Assembly (NCBI GenBank): GCA_964456985.1
Contig: CAYWDH010000010.1
Span: 13,474-77,473, forward strand
DNA from: WJMT01 sp964456985
Lineage (GTDB): Bacteria > Acidobacteriota > Aminicenantia > Aminicenantales > Aminicenantaceae
Length of the DNA: 64,000 nucleotides
Direction of reading: 5' to 3'
Below, one piece after another: positions 8,856 to 17,695 of this stretch (the first letter of the stretch is position 1; each line of letters begins with the position of its first letter). Both the position numbers and the translations under genes were made by a program. The notes below the pieces were generated by a model that did not search any database, was not told the DNA's origin, and saw nothing but the letters and a program-made list of their open reading frames with translations.

Positions 8856-9293
8856 TTATCCACCCAACATCTCCAGCAATTCCGAACAGCCCGTATAATT
8901 CAGAATCAATTCCTTATTATCCTCTATCAATTCCTTCTCCTGCCCCAGCACCTCCTCAATAAGCTCCAAAATATCTCCTTCGCCTTCCCAATTTTCCTCA
9001 ATAATGGCTGGATCTTTGGTCCGTTTTTTTATCTCATTGGCAATAAAAGCGCAGAAGTAGATATCATCAATATAGCCGTAAGGGCCGTGGATCTCTTCAG
9101 AGATCACATCAGCAGGAATGATAAAATAGGCAATAGCACAGGATACCAATGGCTTTAACCGGTAAGGCATCCGGGAGTCATCCAAGAGATTGGTCATGAG
9201 TTTATACCATTCAGGTGTAAGGAAAATAAAGTCATCATGTCTTCCCTCATAGGCCTTAATATCGTTTTTTAATTTGTCATAAAAATTTTTCAT
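8856..9293 (-). CDS. DUF1232/YkvA-like protein
   Basis: 145 residues. The core AYFIIPADVISEEIHGPYGYIDDIYFCAFIANEI (about 54-87) matches the DUF1232 pattern (xYxxxPxDxIPD...G..DD), preceded by RLKPLVSCAI. The remainder is acidic (ENWEGEGDILELIEEVLGQ). DUF1232 proteins are small and often membrane-associated, with unknown role. It begins 13 bp after the helicase-nuclease gene and is the last gene of that operon. Confidence 0.75.
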   Translation of the reverse strand: MKNFYDKLKNDIKAYEGRHDDFIFLTPEWYKLMTNLLDDSRMPYRLKPLVSCAIAYFIIPADVISEEIHGPYGYIDDIYFCAFIANEIKKRTKDPAIIEENWEGEGDILELIEEVLGQEKELIEDNKELILNYTGCSELLEMLGG

Positions 9294-9306
9294 ATCACAC
9301 CTTCAC

Positions 9307-12123
9307 TTATTTTTTAAAGTAGGGACATATTTCTTTAAACTCATCGCAAAAAGGACAAAATTCCTCTCTTGGCTCAAATTCCTGGTTTTTGATCTTTTGG
9401 ATCCAGCCTGAAAGATTGGATTCCGCGGTTTTTCTTTTGCCATCATCCCAGTCTATAGTCTGCGGCTCATTATCCTCTAGAAAATAAAGAGAGCGGTCCG
9501 AGATGTTGAGGTTCAATCCTTTTTCAGCACCTAGTGCGTAGATATCCATCTGATGGTCGTACTGCTCTATACTTGAGGCTTTGGAACGAGTGGTTTTAAA
9601 GTCAACGATCTCTTTATAATCATTATTTCCATTTCTTATGAGATCGATCTTGCCTCTTACCACTGCTCCCTCTTGTTCAAAGGCAAAGGGCTCCTCTGCG
9701 GAAAAGAGATCGGAGCGGGATGGTTTTTGTTTTTCCATGTAGTTTTTTATCTGATCGACAGCTTGTCGTTTTTTTTGGATCTCTTTTTCTCCTTTTAACT
9801 TTTCAGGCATAAGCCAGGTTTTATCAACATAGTCTAGGATTTTATTGAGCTTTACTTCTTTCTCTTCGAGGATGTCCTTGTGTATGAGTTCCAACGCTCT
9901 ATGCACAGAAGCTCCAAAATAAAAATAGCTTGATATGGGAGGCTTTAATCCGTCAATGACAAAATACTTATATCTTAGAGGACACTGCAGGTAGTAGGAT
10001 ATGTGGCTGTAGGTTATTCTAAGCCGGGGCTCTTCAGAAGCTTTATCCAGGTGTTCGATATGGATAGGGGAGTTGAGGATTTTCTGGCTTCTTTGAATAG
10101 CGCCTTTTGTGTTTTTGCCCAAAAGTTCGTTTACAAACCGGGAAGGGCCGCCTCCTCTTTTGTTGACCACGTCAGATGATCCGATAATCAGGAGATCTCT
10201 GGCGCGGGATGCAGCCACATAGAAGAGTTTTCTCTCGTCCACAATGTGAGGGTCTTCGACTTCGGGTTTGCCGCTTGTTCTAAGTTCATAGGGGATCTCA
10301 TACTTTTCCCTTCTTCTTCGGGTAGGGAACCGTCCCTCCATGGCAGCGCCTATGACCACGACCGGGAATTCAAGGCCTTTAGCCTGATGCACAGTCATGA
10401 TCTGGAGGGCATCTTGAGTGGGTTCAGTGAATGAGTCAATGCCGCTCTGTTTGAGCAGCTTCATGTAGGAGATAAAAGGGTAGATTACATTTGTGCCTCT
10501 GTATTCATCAAATTCAGAGATGATTCTTGTGAATATACCGATGTTTTTTATAGCCTCTTTGTTTTTTTGTTTTTCCATGCGGTTGAAATATCCTGAGATG
10601 CGCTGGAGGTCGTAGAATATTTCCAGGATGGATTGATTTTTTCTTTGTTGGACTTTTTTCTTAAGTTCAATAAGAGCTAATAATTTCTCTCTATCTTTTT
10701 TTCTTTTTATCCCTATGGATTTGATGTCTTTTTCGTTTTGAAGCGAGGTGATGTCTTCTTTAAACTTTTCTAGCTTTTTTTCGGTTTTTTTATCCAGGCC
10801 GAGGAGTTTACATCTTATGAATCTGTCACCCCAGGGCTTGGGGGCAGACAGGAATAGAAACAAATTATAGATGTCTGAGATCTCTTGTCTTTCAAAAAAT
10901 CCTCCATCTCTGTGCACGATATAGGGAATTTTGTATTTTCCCAGAGATTCTTTGTAAGGATCTGCATAGGATCTTACACTTCTTAAAAGAATAGCCACAT
11001 CCTTGTAGTGTGTGATGGTTCCGTCCAGTTTCAGTTTCTTTAATATTTTGACAACCGAATCAGCTTCATCTTCTGCTGTTTTTTCGTGGACGTAAAGAAT
11101 ATCGTTTTTCCATTCTTTACGGATGCATCGGAGTGATTTGGCTGAGCGGCACTCGTTGCACACTATGAGGCGTGAGCTGTGGATAATAATAGGCTCAACG
11201 GAACGGAAATTATCCTCTAATTTCACAGTTTTGATCGGCTTGTATTTTTCAGGAAATTCCAGAATGTTTTTAACCGTGGCTCCTCTGAAGCGGTAAATGC
11301 TTTGGTCATCATCTCCCACCACAGCGATATTCATCTTAGGCTCTGCAATCAAGCTCAGTATCATATCCTGCACGGTATTGGTGTCCTGGTATTCGTCGAT
11401 CAATACATATGTGTAGCGGTTTTGTATTGTTTCAAGGACGTCTTTGTTTTCTTTAAGCATTTGAAGGGTATGCTTCTGGAGGCTGCTGAAATCCGTGGCA
11501 TTGGTTTCCATGAGCAGATCCAGGTAGTTTTTGTAGGCATTGGCAATAAGGAGCTGTTCTTCCCAGAAGGCCTGGCTGTCTTCATCGGCGCTTTTTAGAT
11601 TTTTTTCGCAGTAGGAGATGAATTCTTCGGGGTTGATAAGCTCTTCCGTAGCCAGATTAAAGGTGCGGAGAGCAGAGGCATAGAAATCGCTTTCTCTTCC
11701 TTTCATGACTTTACCGAAGCCGAGTTCTTTTCTTCGGGAATAGATAAAGAGAAGCTGGGCCGCTTCATCCAGCACCCAGAAGCCTTTTGGGAAGGGGCTT
11801 TTTGAGCGGAACTCATTGAGGAGGGAGTAGCAGAGGGAATGGATGGTTGAGACCTGCATAAGCTCTACATTTTCGTTTTTGAGCTTGGACTGGATCCTGT
11901 CTTTAAGCTCTAGGGCTGCTTTTTCCGTGAAAGTGGTCACCAGCAGATTTTGAGGGTTGGCTTTGCCTGAGGATATAAGATAGGCAGTTCTCTGGCTTAT
12001 CACTTCTGTTTTTCCGGAGCCTGGCCCGGCTATGATAAGGAGAGGTCCGTCATGATAATTAATGGCTTCTTCTTGGGCAGGAGTTAGCTGTTTTTTGGGT
12101 TGGGAGCTATTTTCAGTTGCCAT
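9307..12123 (-). CDS. UvrD-like SF1 helicase fused to RecB-family nuclease
   Basis: 938 residues. Walker A AGPGSGKTEV is at about 32-41, YVLIDEYQDTN is motif II, VVGDDDQSIYRFRGA motif III, and LQIMTVHQAKGLEF with VAASRARDLL are the late UvrD/Rep motifs. From about residue 690 a PD-(D/E)XK nuclease follows: SYYLQCPLRYKY, FGASVHRALE, VRGKIDLI and IVDFKTT. The C-terminal CPFCDEFKEIC together with the cysteine in YLQCP can make the AddB/Cas4-type FeS staple. This fused architecture acts in DNA break processing or repair. It starts 20 bp after the ion-channel gene and precedes the DUF1232 gene, so a three-gene operon is likely. Confidence 0.92.
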   Translation of the reverse strand: MATENSSQPKKQLTPAQEEAINYHDGPLLIIAGPGSGKTEVISQRTAYLISSGKANPQNLLVTTFTEKAALELKDRIQSKLKNENVELMQVSTIHSLCYSLLNEFRSKSPFPKGFWVLDEAAQLLFIYSRRKELGFGKVMKGRESDFYASALRTFNLATEELINPEEFISYCEKNLKSADEDSQAFWEEQLLIANAYKNYLDLLMETNATDFSSLQKHTLQMLKENKDVLETIQNRYTYVLIDEYQDTNTVQDMILSLIAEPKMNIAVVGDDDQSIYRFRGATVKNILEFPEKYKPIKTVKLEDNFRSVEPIIIHSSRLIVCNECRSAKSLRCIRKEWKNDILYVHEKTAEDEADSVVKILKKLKLDGTITHYKDVAILLRSVRSYADPYKESLGKYKIPYIVHRDGGFFERQEISDIYNLFLFLSAPKPWGDRFIRCKLLGLDKKTEKKLEKFKEDITSLQNEKDIKSIGIKRKKDREKLLALIELKKKVQQRKNQSILEIFYDLQRISGYFNRMEKQKNKEAIKNIGIFTRIISEFDEYRGTNVIYPFISYMKLLKQSGIDSFTEPTQDALQIMTVHQAKGLEFPVVVIGAAMEGRFPTRRRREKYEIPYELRTSGKPEVEDPHIVDERKLFYVAASRARDLLIIGSSDVVNKRGGGPSRFVNELLGKNTKGAIQRSQKILNSPIHIEHLDKASEEPRLRITYSHISYYLQCPLRYKYFVIDGLKPPISSYFYFGASVHRALELIHKDILEEKEVKLNKILDYVDKTWLMPEKLKGEKEIQKKRQAVDQIKNYMEKQKPSRSDLFSAEEPFAFEQEGAVVRGKIDLIRNGNNDYKEIVDFKTTRSKASSIEQYDHQMDIYALGAEKGLNLNISDRSLYFLEDNEPQTIDWDDGKRKTAESNLSGWIQKIKNQEFEPREEFCPFCDEFKEICPYFKK

Positions 12124-12143
12124 TTTTCCCTTATGCTCTTCTT

Positions 12144-13241
12144 TTATATCAGTGTATGAGGCCTTTCAAAGGCAATCACAATGAGTTCGTCTCCTTTGCT
12201 GAACACTTCGAATACAGATGGCTTGGGATTGAGAAGCACTTTGTCCTGTGTTTTCACTCCGATGGGGATCACGGGGTTTTTTTTGTCTCTGTTGGAATAG
12301 ATGTCAGCTCCTAGCTGGGAAAAGCTCTTTCCTATGTAATCTTTTGGCACTGGGATGAGGTATATCTCATTGGTCTCTTCTGAAATGGTCAGGAGGTTTC
12401 TGTAGACTTTACTGAGGCCGTGGACAAGGGAGGTCTGGGCAAGGAGGAGAGAGCTGAAATCGCCTGCGGAAATGATCTCATCTGCGCCGGCGCGTTTTAG
12501 ATGATCGATATTTTGAGGGGAGACTCCTTCTACGGCTGTATAGGTTTTGGGAAGGTTGAATTCGCTGCACAGACTTCTAATTCCCATACACACGAGAATG
12601 GATTTGGCATCTGCCAGGTCTCCCTGTTTGGGATCAGCTAAGACCACCACTGTATAGGCATTATGCACATTGGCTCTTTTTAAAATGATCTCATTTGTGG
12701 GGTCGCCTTTTATGATGTAGACATCTTCGAATTCAGGTACGTCTTCGTGTTCTGGAAAATCCACCTCATCTTCCTGATCGGTTATGATCACAATTGGTCT
12801 TTTGTTCGTTACTATTTTGGCGTGGACTTCTTTTACCAAAGGCAGGCCTTTGGTATTCCAGTTGCAGATCACTATGTGATTTTTTAATTCATATTTTGGC
12901 ATTTTTCTTTTACCTCCTATACGATGTTCCACCAGCATTGAGGCAATGGTGGCTGTGAAGATCCCTACAATACCAAGGCTCATGACCAGGATCATAGTCA
13001 CGATGATCTTGCCTATTGTGGTCTGCGGAACACCGCTGTCTAAGCCGCTGAAGAGATACACAGCAATATTCCAGAGGGATTTGGGGAGTGAGTTGAATTC
13101 TGTATTTTGAGCGCCTTCAGTGAACCAGAGAATGGAGGCTCCGATAAGCCATATGAATATGATGATGGTAATCAGGCGGGCGATTTTGTAGTCTCTGAAG
13201 AGCTTTGTGAGCGGCCATGCAATGCGGTTTATATTTTTCAT
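12144..13241 (-). CDS. ion-channel-like membrane protein with RCK/TrkA domain
   Basis: 365 residues. Two transmembrane helices (about 21-41 and 80-105) flank a pore-loop region SLWNIAVYLFSGLDSGVPQT. A Rossmann-type RCK/TrkA-N domain begins at about 118 (NHIVICNWNTKGLPLVKEV) and a TrkA-C-like domain ends the protein. The position that in K+ channels carries TVGYG reads SGLDSG, so ion selectivity is unlikely to be classical K+. The overall plan resembles Castor/Pollux-like or TrkA-N proteins. First gene of the operon with the helicase-nuclease. Confidence 0.8.
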   Translation of the reverse strand: MKNINRIAWPLTKLFRDYKIARLITIIIFIWLIGASILWFTEGAQNTEFNSLPKSLWNIAVYLFSGLDSGVPQTTIGKIIVTMILVMSLGIVGIFTATIASMLVEHRIGGKRKMPKYELKNHIVICNWNTKGLPLVKEVHAKIVTNKRPIVIITDQEDEVDFPEHEDVPEFEDVYIIKGDPTNEIILKRANVHNAYTVVVLADPKQGDLADAKSILVCMGIRSLCSEFNLPKTYTAVEGVSPQNIDHLKRAGADEIISAGDFSSLLLAQTSLVHGLSKVYRNLLTISEETNEIYLIPVPKDYIGKSFSQLGADIYSNRDKKNPVIPIGVKTQDKVLLNPKPSVFEVFSKGDELIVIAFERPHTLI

Positions 13242-13361
13242 GGATGTGTTTTTATGTTATCTATCTAATTTTTTGCTTAGCTGACAATTAGAGATAAACA
13301 TATCACAACAGGAATCATTTGGTCAATGGGAGCTTCTTTTAGGTGGGCTTGATGAACAGGA

Positions 13362-13389
13362 AAATGGTTTGTTTTTTAAACAACCATTT
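13362..13389 (-). terminator. hairpin overlapping the stop of the 142-aa lipoprotein gene
   Basis: Read on the minus strand, AAATGGTT-GTTT and AAAC-A-AACCATTT form a stem with a single bulge and a tiny loop, followed by TTTTCC. The stem begins inside the stop codon of the upstream gene. An intrinsic terminator is likely, though the T run is short. Confidence 0.55.
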
Positions 13390-13816
13390 AATACATGACG
13401 ATTTTGGCCACTTCTTTTGGGTACTTATTCAGTTTCTTGCGATAATCCTCTAAATTCTTGAGATCATATTGAAGCCTTTTTTTTGCTTTTTTCAACATGA
13501 AATTATATAAATCTCGCTTTGCATTTATTCTAGCCCTAGCCCTTTTTTTTGCTTTATCTTCTCTTTTAGTGGAAACTAGAGTGGCGGCAAGTTTAATCTT
13601 GAGTTCCTCTGTTAAATCAAGAATTTCTAGTCTAATTTGAAATTCTCGTATTGTCTTTCTAGAAAACTCAACCTCTCTTCCTAATCTCTCTAGTTGAACT
13701 TCTGAAGTTCTTTTAAAAAATTTATCTGCTAACTGGCATGATATAAGAGACATTGTTATAAAAAATAGTAATAAGATTCTAGATGATTTGGTGAAGAAAA
13801 TTATTTTGTTAAACAT
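13388..13816 (-). CDS. small putative lipoprotein with charged helical body
   Basis: 142 residues. A hydrophobic N-terminus ends in SLISC, a lipobox, at about residue 27. The mature part is highly charged and probably helical or coiled-coil (REVEFSRKTIREFQIRLEILDL, KAKKRARARINAKRDLYNFMLKKAKKRL). I do not recognise a family. Stands alone, with its own terminator-like hairpin at the 3' end and an AGGAGG-type ribosome site at the start. Confidence 0.6.
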   Translation of the reverse strand: MFNKIIFFTKSSRILLLFFITMSLISCQLADKFFKRTSEVQLERLGREVEFSRKTIREFQIRLEILDLTEELKIKLAATLVSTKREDKAKKRARARINAKRDLYNFMLKKAKKRLQYDLKNLEDYRKKLNKYPKEVAKIVMY

Positions 13817-14317
13817 ATTAACCTCCTTTTGCTATGAAGAATATGTCTAATTATCAACCCTTATATTTATATAAACCCCAATATTAAATAAGCAGTAAGA
13901 TTAATATTGACGTCGTGCAAATCAATCTTTTTAAAACATGGGAAACATGATGATGAGAGACAAATCCTGCGGGAGTAAAAGACATGACAAACTGCACGTA
14001 AGGTCAATTTAGAATTAAGAAAGTGCATAAATGAATTATATGGGGATCAATCAACATTAGCAACTCTCGCACATCACTTTTATTGATGAGAGGGAAAAAA
14101 CTCAGTTCAGAAAAGATGGCTAGCTAGCGTTCAGGTCTGGAGAAGTTGCTTGATCATAACAAAAACTTAGATGTCAATTTTCTAAATAATTATTGTATTG
14201 GTATTAAGTGATATATATTTGAAATATCTACTTAAATTAAAAAATTCTTTATTGAATCAATTTGATTGAATATAATCAGATTGTTACAAAAAGGGAAATT
14301 GTTCGGAGGCAATAACC
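13817..14317. other. gene-free region with promoter of the DUF262 gene
   Basis: About 500 bp. No open frame with protein-like content was seen on either strand. A TATAAT hexamer is at 14271-14276 with an upstream TTTATT (14248-14253) at 17-bp spacing, a plausible but weak sigma70 promoter for the gene at 14318. A short imperfect dyad (CTCTC...GAGAG) lies near 14066-14096. Confidence 0.4.
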
Positions 14318-16444
14318 ATGACGACTGTAATCAAAATACTGAATCAAATTGAAAACAAAGAATTAGTATTACCGGAATTCCAAAGGGAATTCACATGGAA
14401 CAGGGATCAAGCCAAAAAGCTTATCGCTTCTTTTCTAAGTGATTTTCCTACAGGAGCTCTTTTATTCTGGAAGACAAAAGAGAACATTGCTTTGAAAAAT
14501 ATGCCTGACTTTACCCCAGATGGAAGGGTAGAGGTAATTTTAGATGGCCAGCAGCGTTTGACAACGCTTTATCTTCTTATTAAAGATGACATTCCATTAT
14601 ATTACAGCAAGAAAGATATTGGTGATGGAAAGGATATTAGACACCTCTATTATAATCTTGAAACAGGGGAACTTGAATATTATAAGAAGGCAAAGATGCA
14701 GAACAATCCGAGATGGGTTAGAGTTACTGATTGCTACAAAGAGGAGAGAGTTGATGATTATGATATTGCTGAAGAGATCAGCCAGAAGGAAGACATTGAA
14801 TTTAGGTCGATTTCTAGAATATTAAGAGACAATCTAACTAAATTAAGAAACATAAAAGAAAAAGACTATCAAATAATATATGTCAAAGACACATCAAATC
14901 TAAGGGAAGCATTGACAGTATTTGATAGAATCAATAGTGCGGGCACACCATTATCCCAAGCAGATATTGCCCTGGCTCATATGTGCAGCAGATGGCCGGA
15001 TACAAGACGCATTTTTAAAGAAAAAATAAGGGAATTAAAAAAATACGGCTTTGAATTCGATCTAACATTTTTAGTTCGGGCAATGAATGCGGTTGTCAAC
15101 AAGCGGGCAGAATACAAACAACTCCATGATAATACCGAGGAAGAACTCAAAAAAGGATTTAAGAAATTAGAGGGGATACTTGATTATTTGGTAAATATAC
15201 TGAGAGACAGAGCCTATATCTATGGGACTGATGATTTAAATACCACTAATGTATTGATTCCTATGATTGGTTATTTGTCGTTATATGGGCCCGAATTCAA
15301 TAGTGAATCCACGATGAAAAAGATGTTTTACTGGATGTACACTGCATTGTATAAGAGAAGATTTGCTAGCAGTGTGGACCAAAAGTTGGAGGATGACCTT
15401 GGCTGCTTAAAGCCTGATTTTACTCCGGATAAAGATCCGACTGATGATCTTCTTGATAATCTCAAGGAGGATCAAGGGGACCATGAGGTTACAAAATCAA
15501 ATCTCTGTATGCGTGGAATAATCCACCCTTTGTATAACATGGCAAACATTGTAATTCGGGCAAATGGCGGATTTGATTGGGGTAAAGGAATAAACCTTTC
15601 ACAGCCCTATGGAAAAAAATTCAAAGTGGAATGTCATCACATCTTTCCTCATTCGATCTTACTAAAGAGTGGTTATGAGACAACTAATCTGCATCATCAA
15701 AAATTAATTAACGAGATCGCGAATCGAGTTCCATTGACCAAAAAATCTAATATGGAAATATTTACCAAAGAACCGCGTGAATATTTTCCTGTTCTTGAGA
15801 AAAGATACCCTGGTAATCTAGAACGCTTTTTCATTCCTATGAACAAAAAGCTATGGAAAATTAAGAATTTTGAGGGCTTTCTTGAAAAAAGAAGAGAATT
15901 AATAGCAGAGGGGATTAATGAATTTATGAAAAATCTGATTGAGAGCCAAGATACAGGTGCGGAAACAGAAGATATTTTATCGCTGGTGAAGCAAAATGAA
16001 GGAGAAAAATTGGAATTCAAGTCTTCATTGAGGTGGAATCTTAATCAACAGGATTGGGATAAAAATCTTGAAAAGGTTGTGTTAAAGACAATATCTGCGT
16101 TTTTGAATGCCTCAGGAGGGAAGTTGCTTATTGGCGTGAAAGATGACGGGTCAATATTCGGAATAGAAAAAGAACTGAAAAGATTCGGCAATGAGGATAA
16201 ATTTGAAATCCATCTGTCGAACATTATTGAGGCAAATATTGGGAAAAATTTTATGCCATATATTCATATTGAGTTTCATGAATTAGAAGGGAAAACAATT
16301 TGTTTGGTGAGTGTAGAAAAAAGTCCAAGACCTGCTTATCTAAGATGCGGAAATCAAGAGCAGTTTTTTGTTAGATTAGGAAACCACTCTAAGGAATTGA
16401 GTGTTGCTGAGGCCCTGGATTATGTTAAAGAGCATTGGGATTGA
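14318..16444 (+). CDS. DUF262-HNH-AlbA_2 fusion, probable type IV-like restriction/defence protein
   Basis: 708 residues, three modules. Residues 1-200 match DUF262/GmrS-like domains (LVLPEFQREFTWNRDQAKKLIASFLSDFPTG, then VILDGQQRLTTLYLL, the NTP-binding DGQQR motif). Around 438-450 is a DUF1524-like HNH segment (VECHHIFPHSILLK). From about 551 an AlbA_2/Schlafen-like domain follows (NEGEKLEFKSSLRWN, NASGGKLLIGVKDDGSIFGIE, FFVRLGNHSKEL). GmrSD proteins cut modified phage DNA; the added AlbA_2 module should bind nucleic acid or act as an ATPase-linked sensor. A clear ribosome site (GGAGG) precedes the ATG. The YgjP-like protease gene follows on the same strand about 200 bp later. Confidence 0.82.
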   Translation: MTTVIKILNQIENKELVLPEFQREFTWNRDQAKKLIASFLSDFPTGALLFWKTKENIALKNMPDFTPDGRVEVILDGQQRLTTLYLLIKDDIPLYYSKKDIGDGKDIRHLYYNLETGELEYYKKAKMQNNPRWVRVTDCYKEERVDDYDIAEEISQKEDIEFRSISRILRDNLTKLRNIKEKDYQIIYVKDTSNLREALTVFDRINSAGTPLSQADIALAHMCSRWPDTRRIFKEKIRELKKYGFEFDLTFLVRAMNAVVNKRAEYKQLHDNTEEELKKGFKKLEGILDYLVNILRDRAYIYGTDDLNTTNVLIPMIGYLSLYGPEFNSESTMKKMFYWMYTALYKRRFASSVDQKLEDDLGCLKPDFTPDKDPTDDLLDNLKEDQGDHEVTKSNLCMRGIIHPLYNMANIVIRANGGFDWGKGINLSQPYGKKFKVECHHIFPHSILLKSGYETTNLHHQKLINEIANRVPLTKKSNMEIFTKEPREYFPVLEKRYPGNLERFFIPMNKKLWKIKNFEGFLEKRRELIAEGINEFMKNLIESQDTGAETEDILSLVKQNEGEKLEFKSSLRWNLNQQDWDKNLEKVVLKTISAFLNASGGKLLIGVKDDGSIFGIEKELKRFGNEDKFEIHLSNIIEANIGKNFMPYIHIEFHELEGKTICLVSVEKSPRPAYLRCGNQEQFFVRLGNHSKELSVAEALDYVKEHWD

Positions 16445-16455
16445 TTGTAATAATG

Positions 16456-16479
16456 TTTTAAGATTGCATTCTCTTAAAA
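16456..16479 (+). terminator. AT-rich hairpin after the DUF262 fusion gene
   Basis: TTTTAAGA (16456-16463) pairs perfectly with TCTTAAAA (16472-16479) across an 8-nt loop. It lies 12 bp after the stop codon. The stem is weak and has no long T run, so termination is only plausible. Confidence 0.35.
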
Positions 16480-16645
16480 TAGCTTATAGGCATAGTGTTA
16501 GTCACATGACTATAAATTAATCCCCCCCTCCATGATAATTAACGGATTGGCCACACACACACAAATATTTCCTATTCCTGGCATCTTTTCATAAATTGCT
16601 TTATAATTTTTCCAAATTGTGGACAGGGTTGAACCTAAACGGCTT

Positions 16646-17368
16646 ATGTACAAAATATCAGTCGGCAGCGTCACCATAGATGTTGTAAGAAGAGACATAA
16701 AGAACATTCATCTCTACATAGATCCCCCTTATGGAAGAGTGTGGATGTCAGCACCGAAATGGCTTGCTGAAAAAGAGTTGCGGTCATTTGCCCTCTCGAA
16801 ATTGCAATGGATAAAACACCATCAGGAACGATTCATAAAGCTAAAACTACGACAAGCAAGGAAATATATTTCCGGTGAAAGCCATTATTTTTTAGGAAAG
16901 CCCTACAAACTCAATGTTATTCACCAATCCCCGCACTCGCGTGATAAAGTGAGGATCCGGGATGATAGATTTCTGGACCTCTATGTGCGCAAAGGAAGCG
17001 ATAGGGAGCGAAGAGAAAGGATCCTAACGGAATGGTACCGGAAGCAATTGAAAGATATTCTCCCATACTTTATCGAAAAATGGGAGGAAAGGATCGGAGT
17101 GGATGCCGATGATTGGGGTGTTAGGCGGATGAAGACCAAATGGGGCTCATGCAATGTTACGGCAAAACGCATTTGCTTGAATCTGGAGCTAGTCAAAAAA
17201 CCTCCACTTTGTCTTGAATATATTTTGATTCATGAATTGGTGCACTTTCTGGAGCCTTCTCATAACAGCAGGTTCAAAGCCTTCATGGATAAGTTCATGC
17301 CGGATTGGAGGATTATGGAGAAGGAGCTCAATAGACTTCCTATAGAACATAGCGATTGGGTTTATTGA
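16646..17368 (+). CDS. YgjP/SprT-like M48-type metallopeptidase (DUF45)
   Basis: About 241 residues from the ATG at 16646 (MYKISVGSVTIDVVRRD); a GTG start at 16619 is possible. The zinc motif HELVHFLEPSHNSRF begins near residue 196, and KTKWGSCN and ICLNLELVKKPP precede it, all typical of COG1451/YgjP proteins. These genes often sit beside type I or other restriction-modification loci; their role is not settled. Here the upstream neighbour is the DUF262-HNH-AlbA_2 fusion, which supports a defence association. Confidence 0.85.
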   Translation: MYKISVGSVTIDVVRRDIKNIHLYIDPPYGRVWMSAPKWLAEKELRSFALSKLQWIKHHQERFIKLKLRQARKYISGESHYFLGKPYKLNVIHQSPHSRDKVRIRDDRFLDLYVRKGSDRERRERILTEWYRKQLKDILPYFIEKWEERIGVDADDWGVRRMKTKWGSCNVTAKRICLNLELVKKPPLCLEYILIHELVHFLEPSHNSRFKAFMDKFMPDWRIMEKELNRLPIEHSDWVY

Positions 17369-17391
17369 TGACACTTTAAAAGATTTGGATA

Positions 17392-17589
17392 TTGGCGGAG
17401 AAGATAAAAGCAGATCATTCGCATTGTGATATATTCTCCATTAGATTCAATAGATATACAGCGCGGGAATTTATTTTTGTTCTGCAAGAAGATCATTCCA
17501 AAGTTAAGAATACAATTATCAATAGTTTCTTGAGATCTGAATGGGGAAAAGGAAAAAATCCTCATTTTACTTTTAGTAAGCAGTTCTGA
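17392..17589 (+). CDS. short hypothetical ORF, possibly a gene remnant
   Basis: 65 residues from a TTG codon, no good ribosome site. The peptide is protein-like (FSIRFNRYTAREFIFVLQED, IINSFLRSEWGKG) but I recognise no family. It follows the YgjP-like gene by 24 bp and ends just before a hairpin. It may be the tail of a lost gene. Confidence 0.25.
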   Translation: MAEKIKADHSHCDIFSIRFNRYTAREFIFVLQEDHSKVKNTIINSFLRSEWGKGKNPHFTFSKQF

Positions 17590-17631
17590 GATCCCCTCTC
17601 GTAATTAGGGGACGAGCCCGGACCCAGAACT
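17582..17631 (+). terminator. hairpin with relic of the dispersed repeat's first block
   Basis: AGTTCTG (17582-17588) pairs with CAGAACT (17625-17631), followed by CTTCTTTT; inside, CCCCT pairs with AGGGG. The stretch GGGGACGAGCCCGG at 17608-17621 resembles the first block of the repeat family seen from 19.5 kb onward. It could be a terminator, a degraded repeat copy, or both. Confidence 0.35.
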
Positions 17632-17695
17632 CTTCTTTTAAATTGACAATTCTATTATCAAATAGTATTTTTCTTATAAGTAAAAGGAGGGAATA

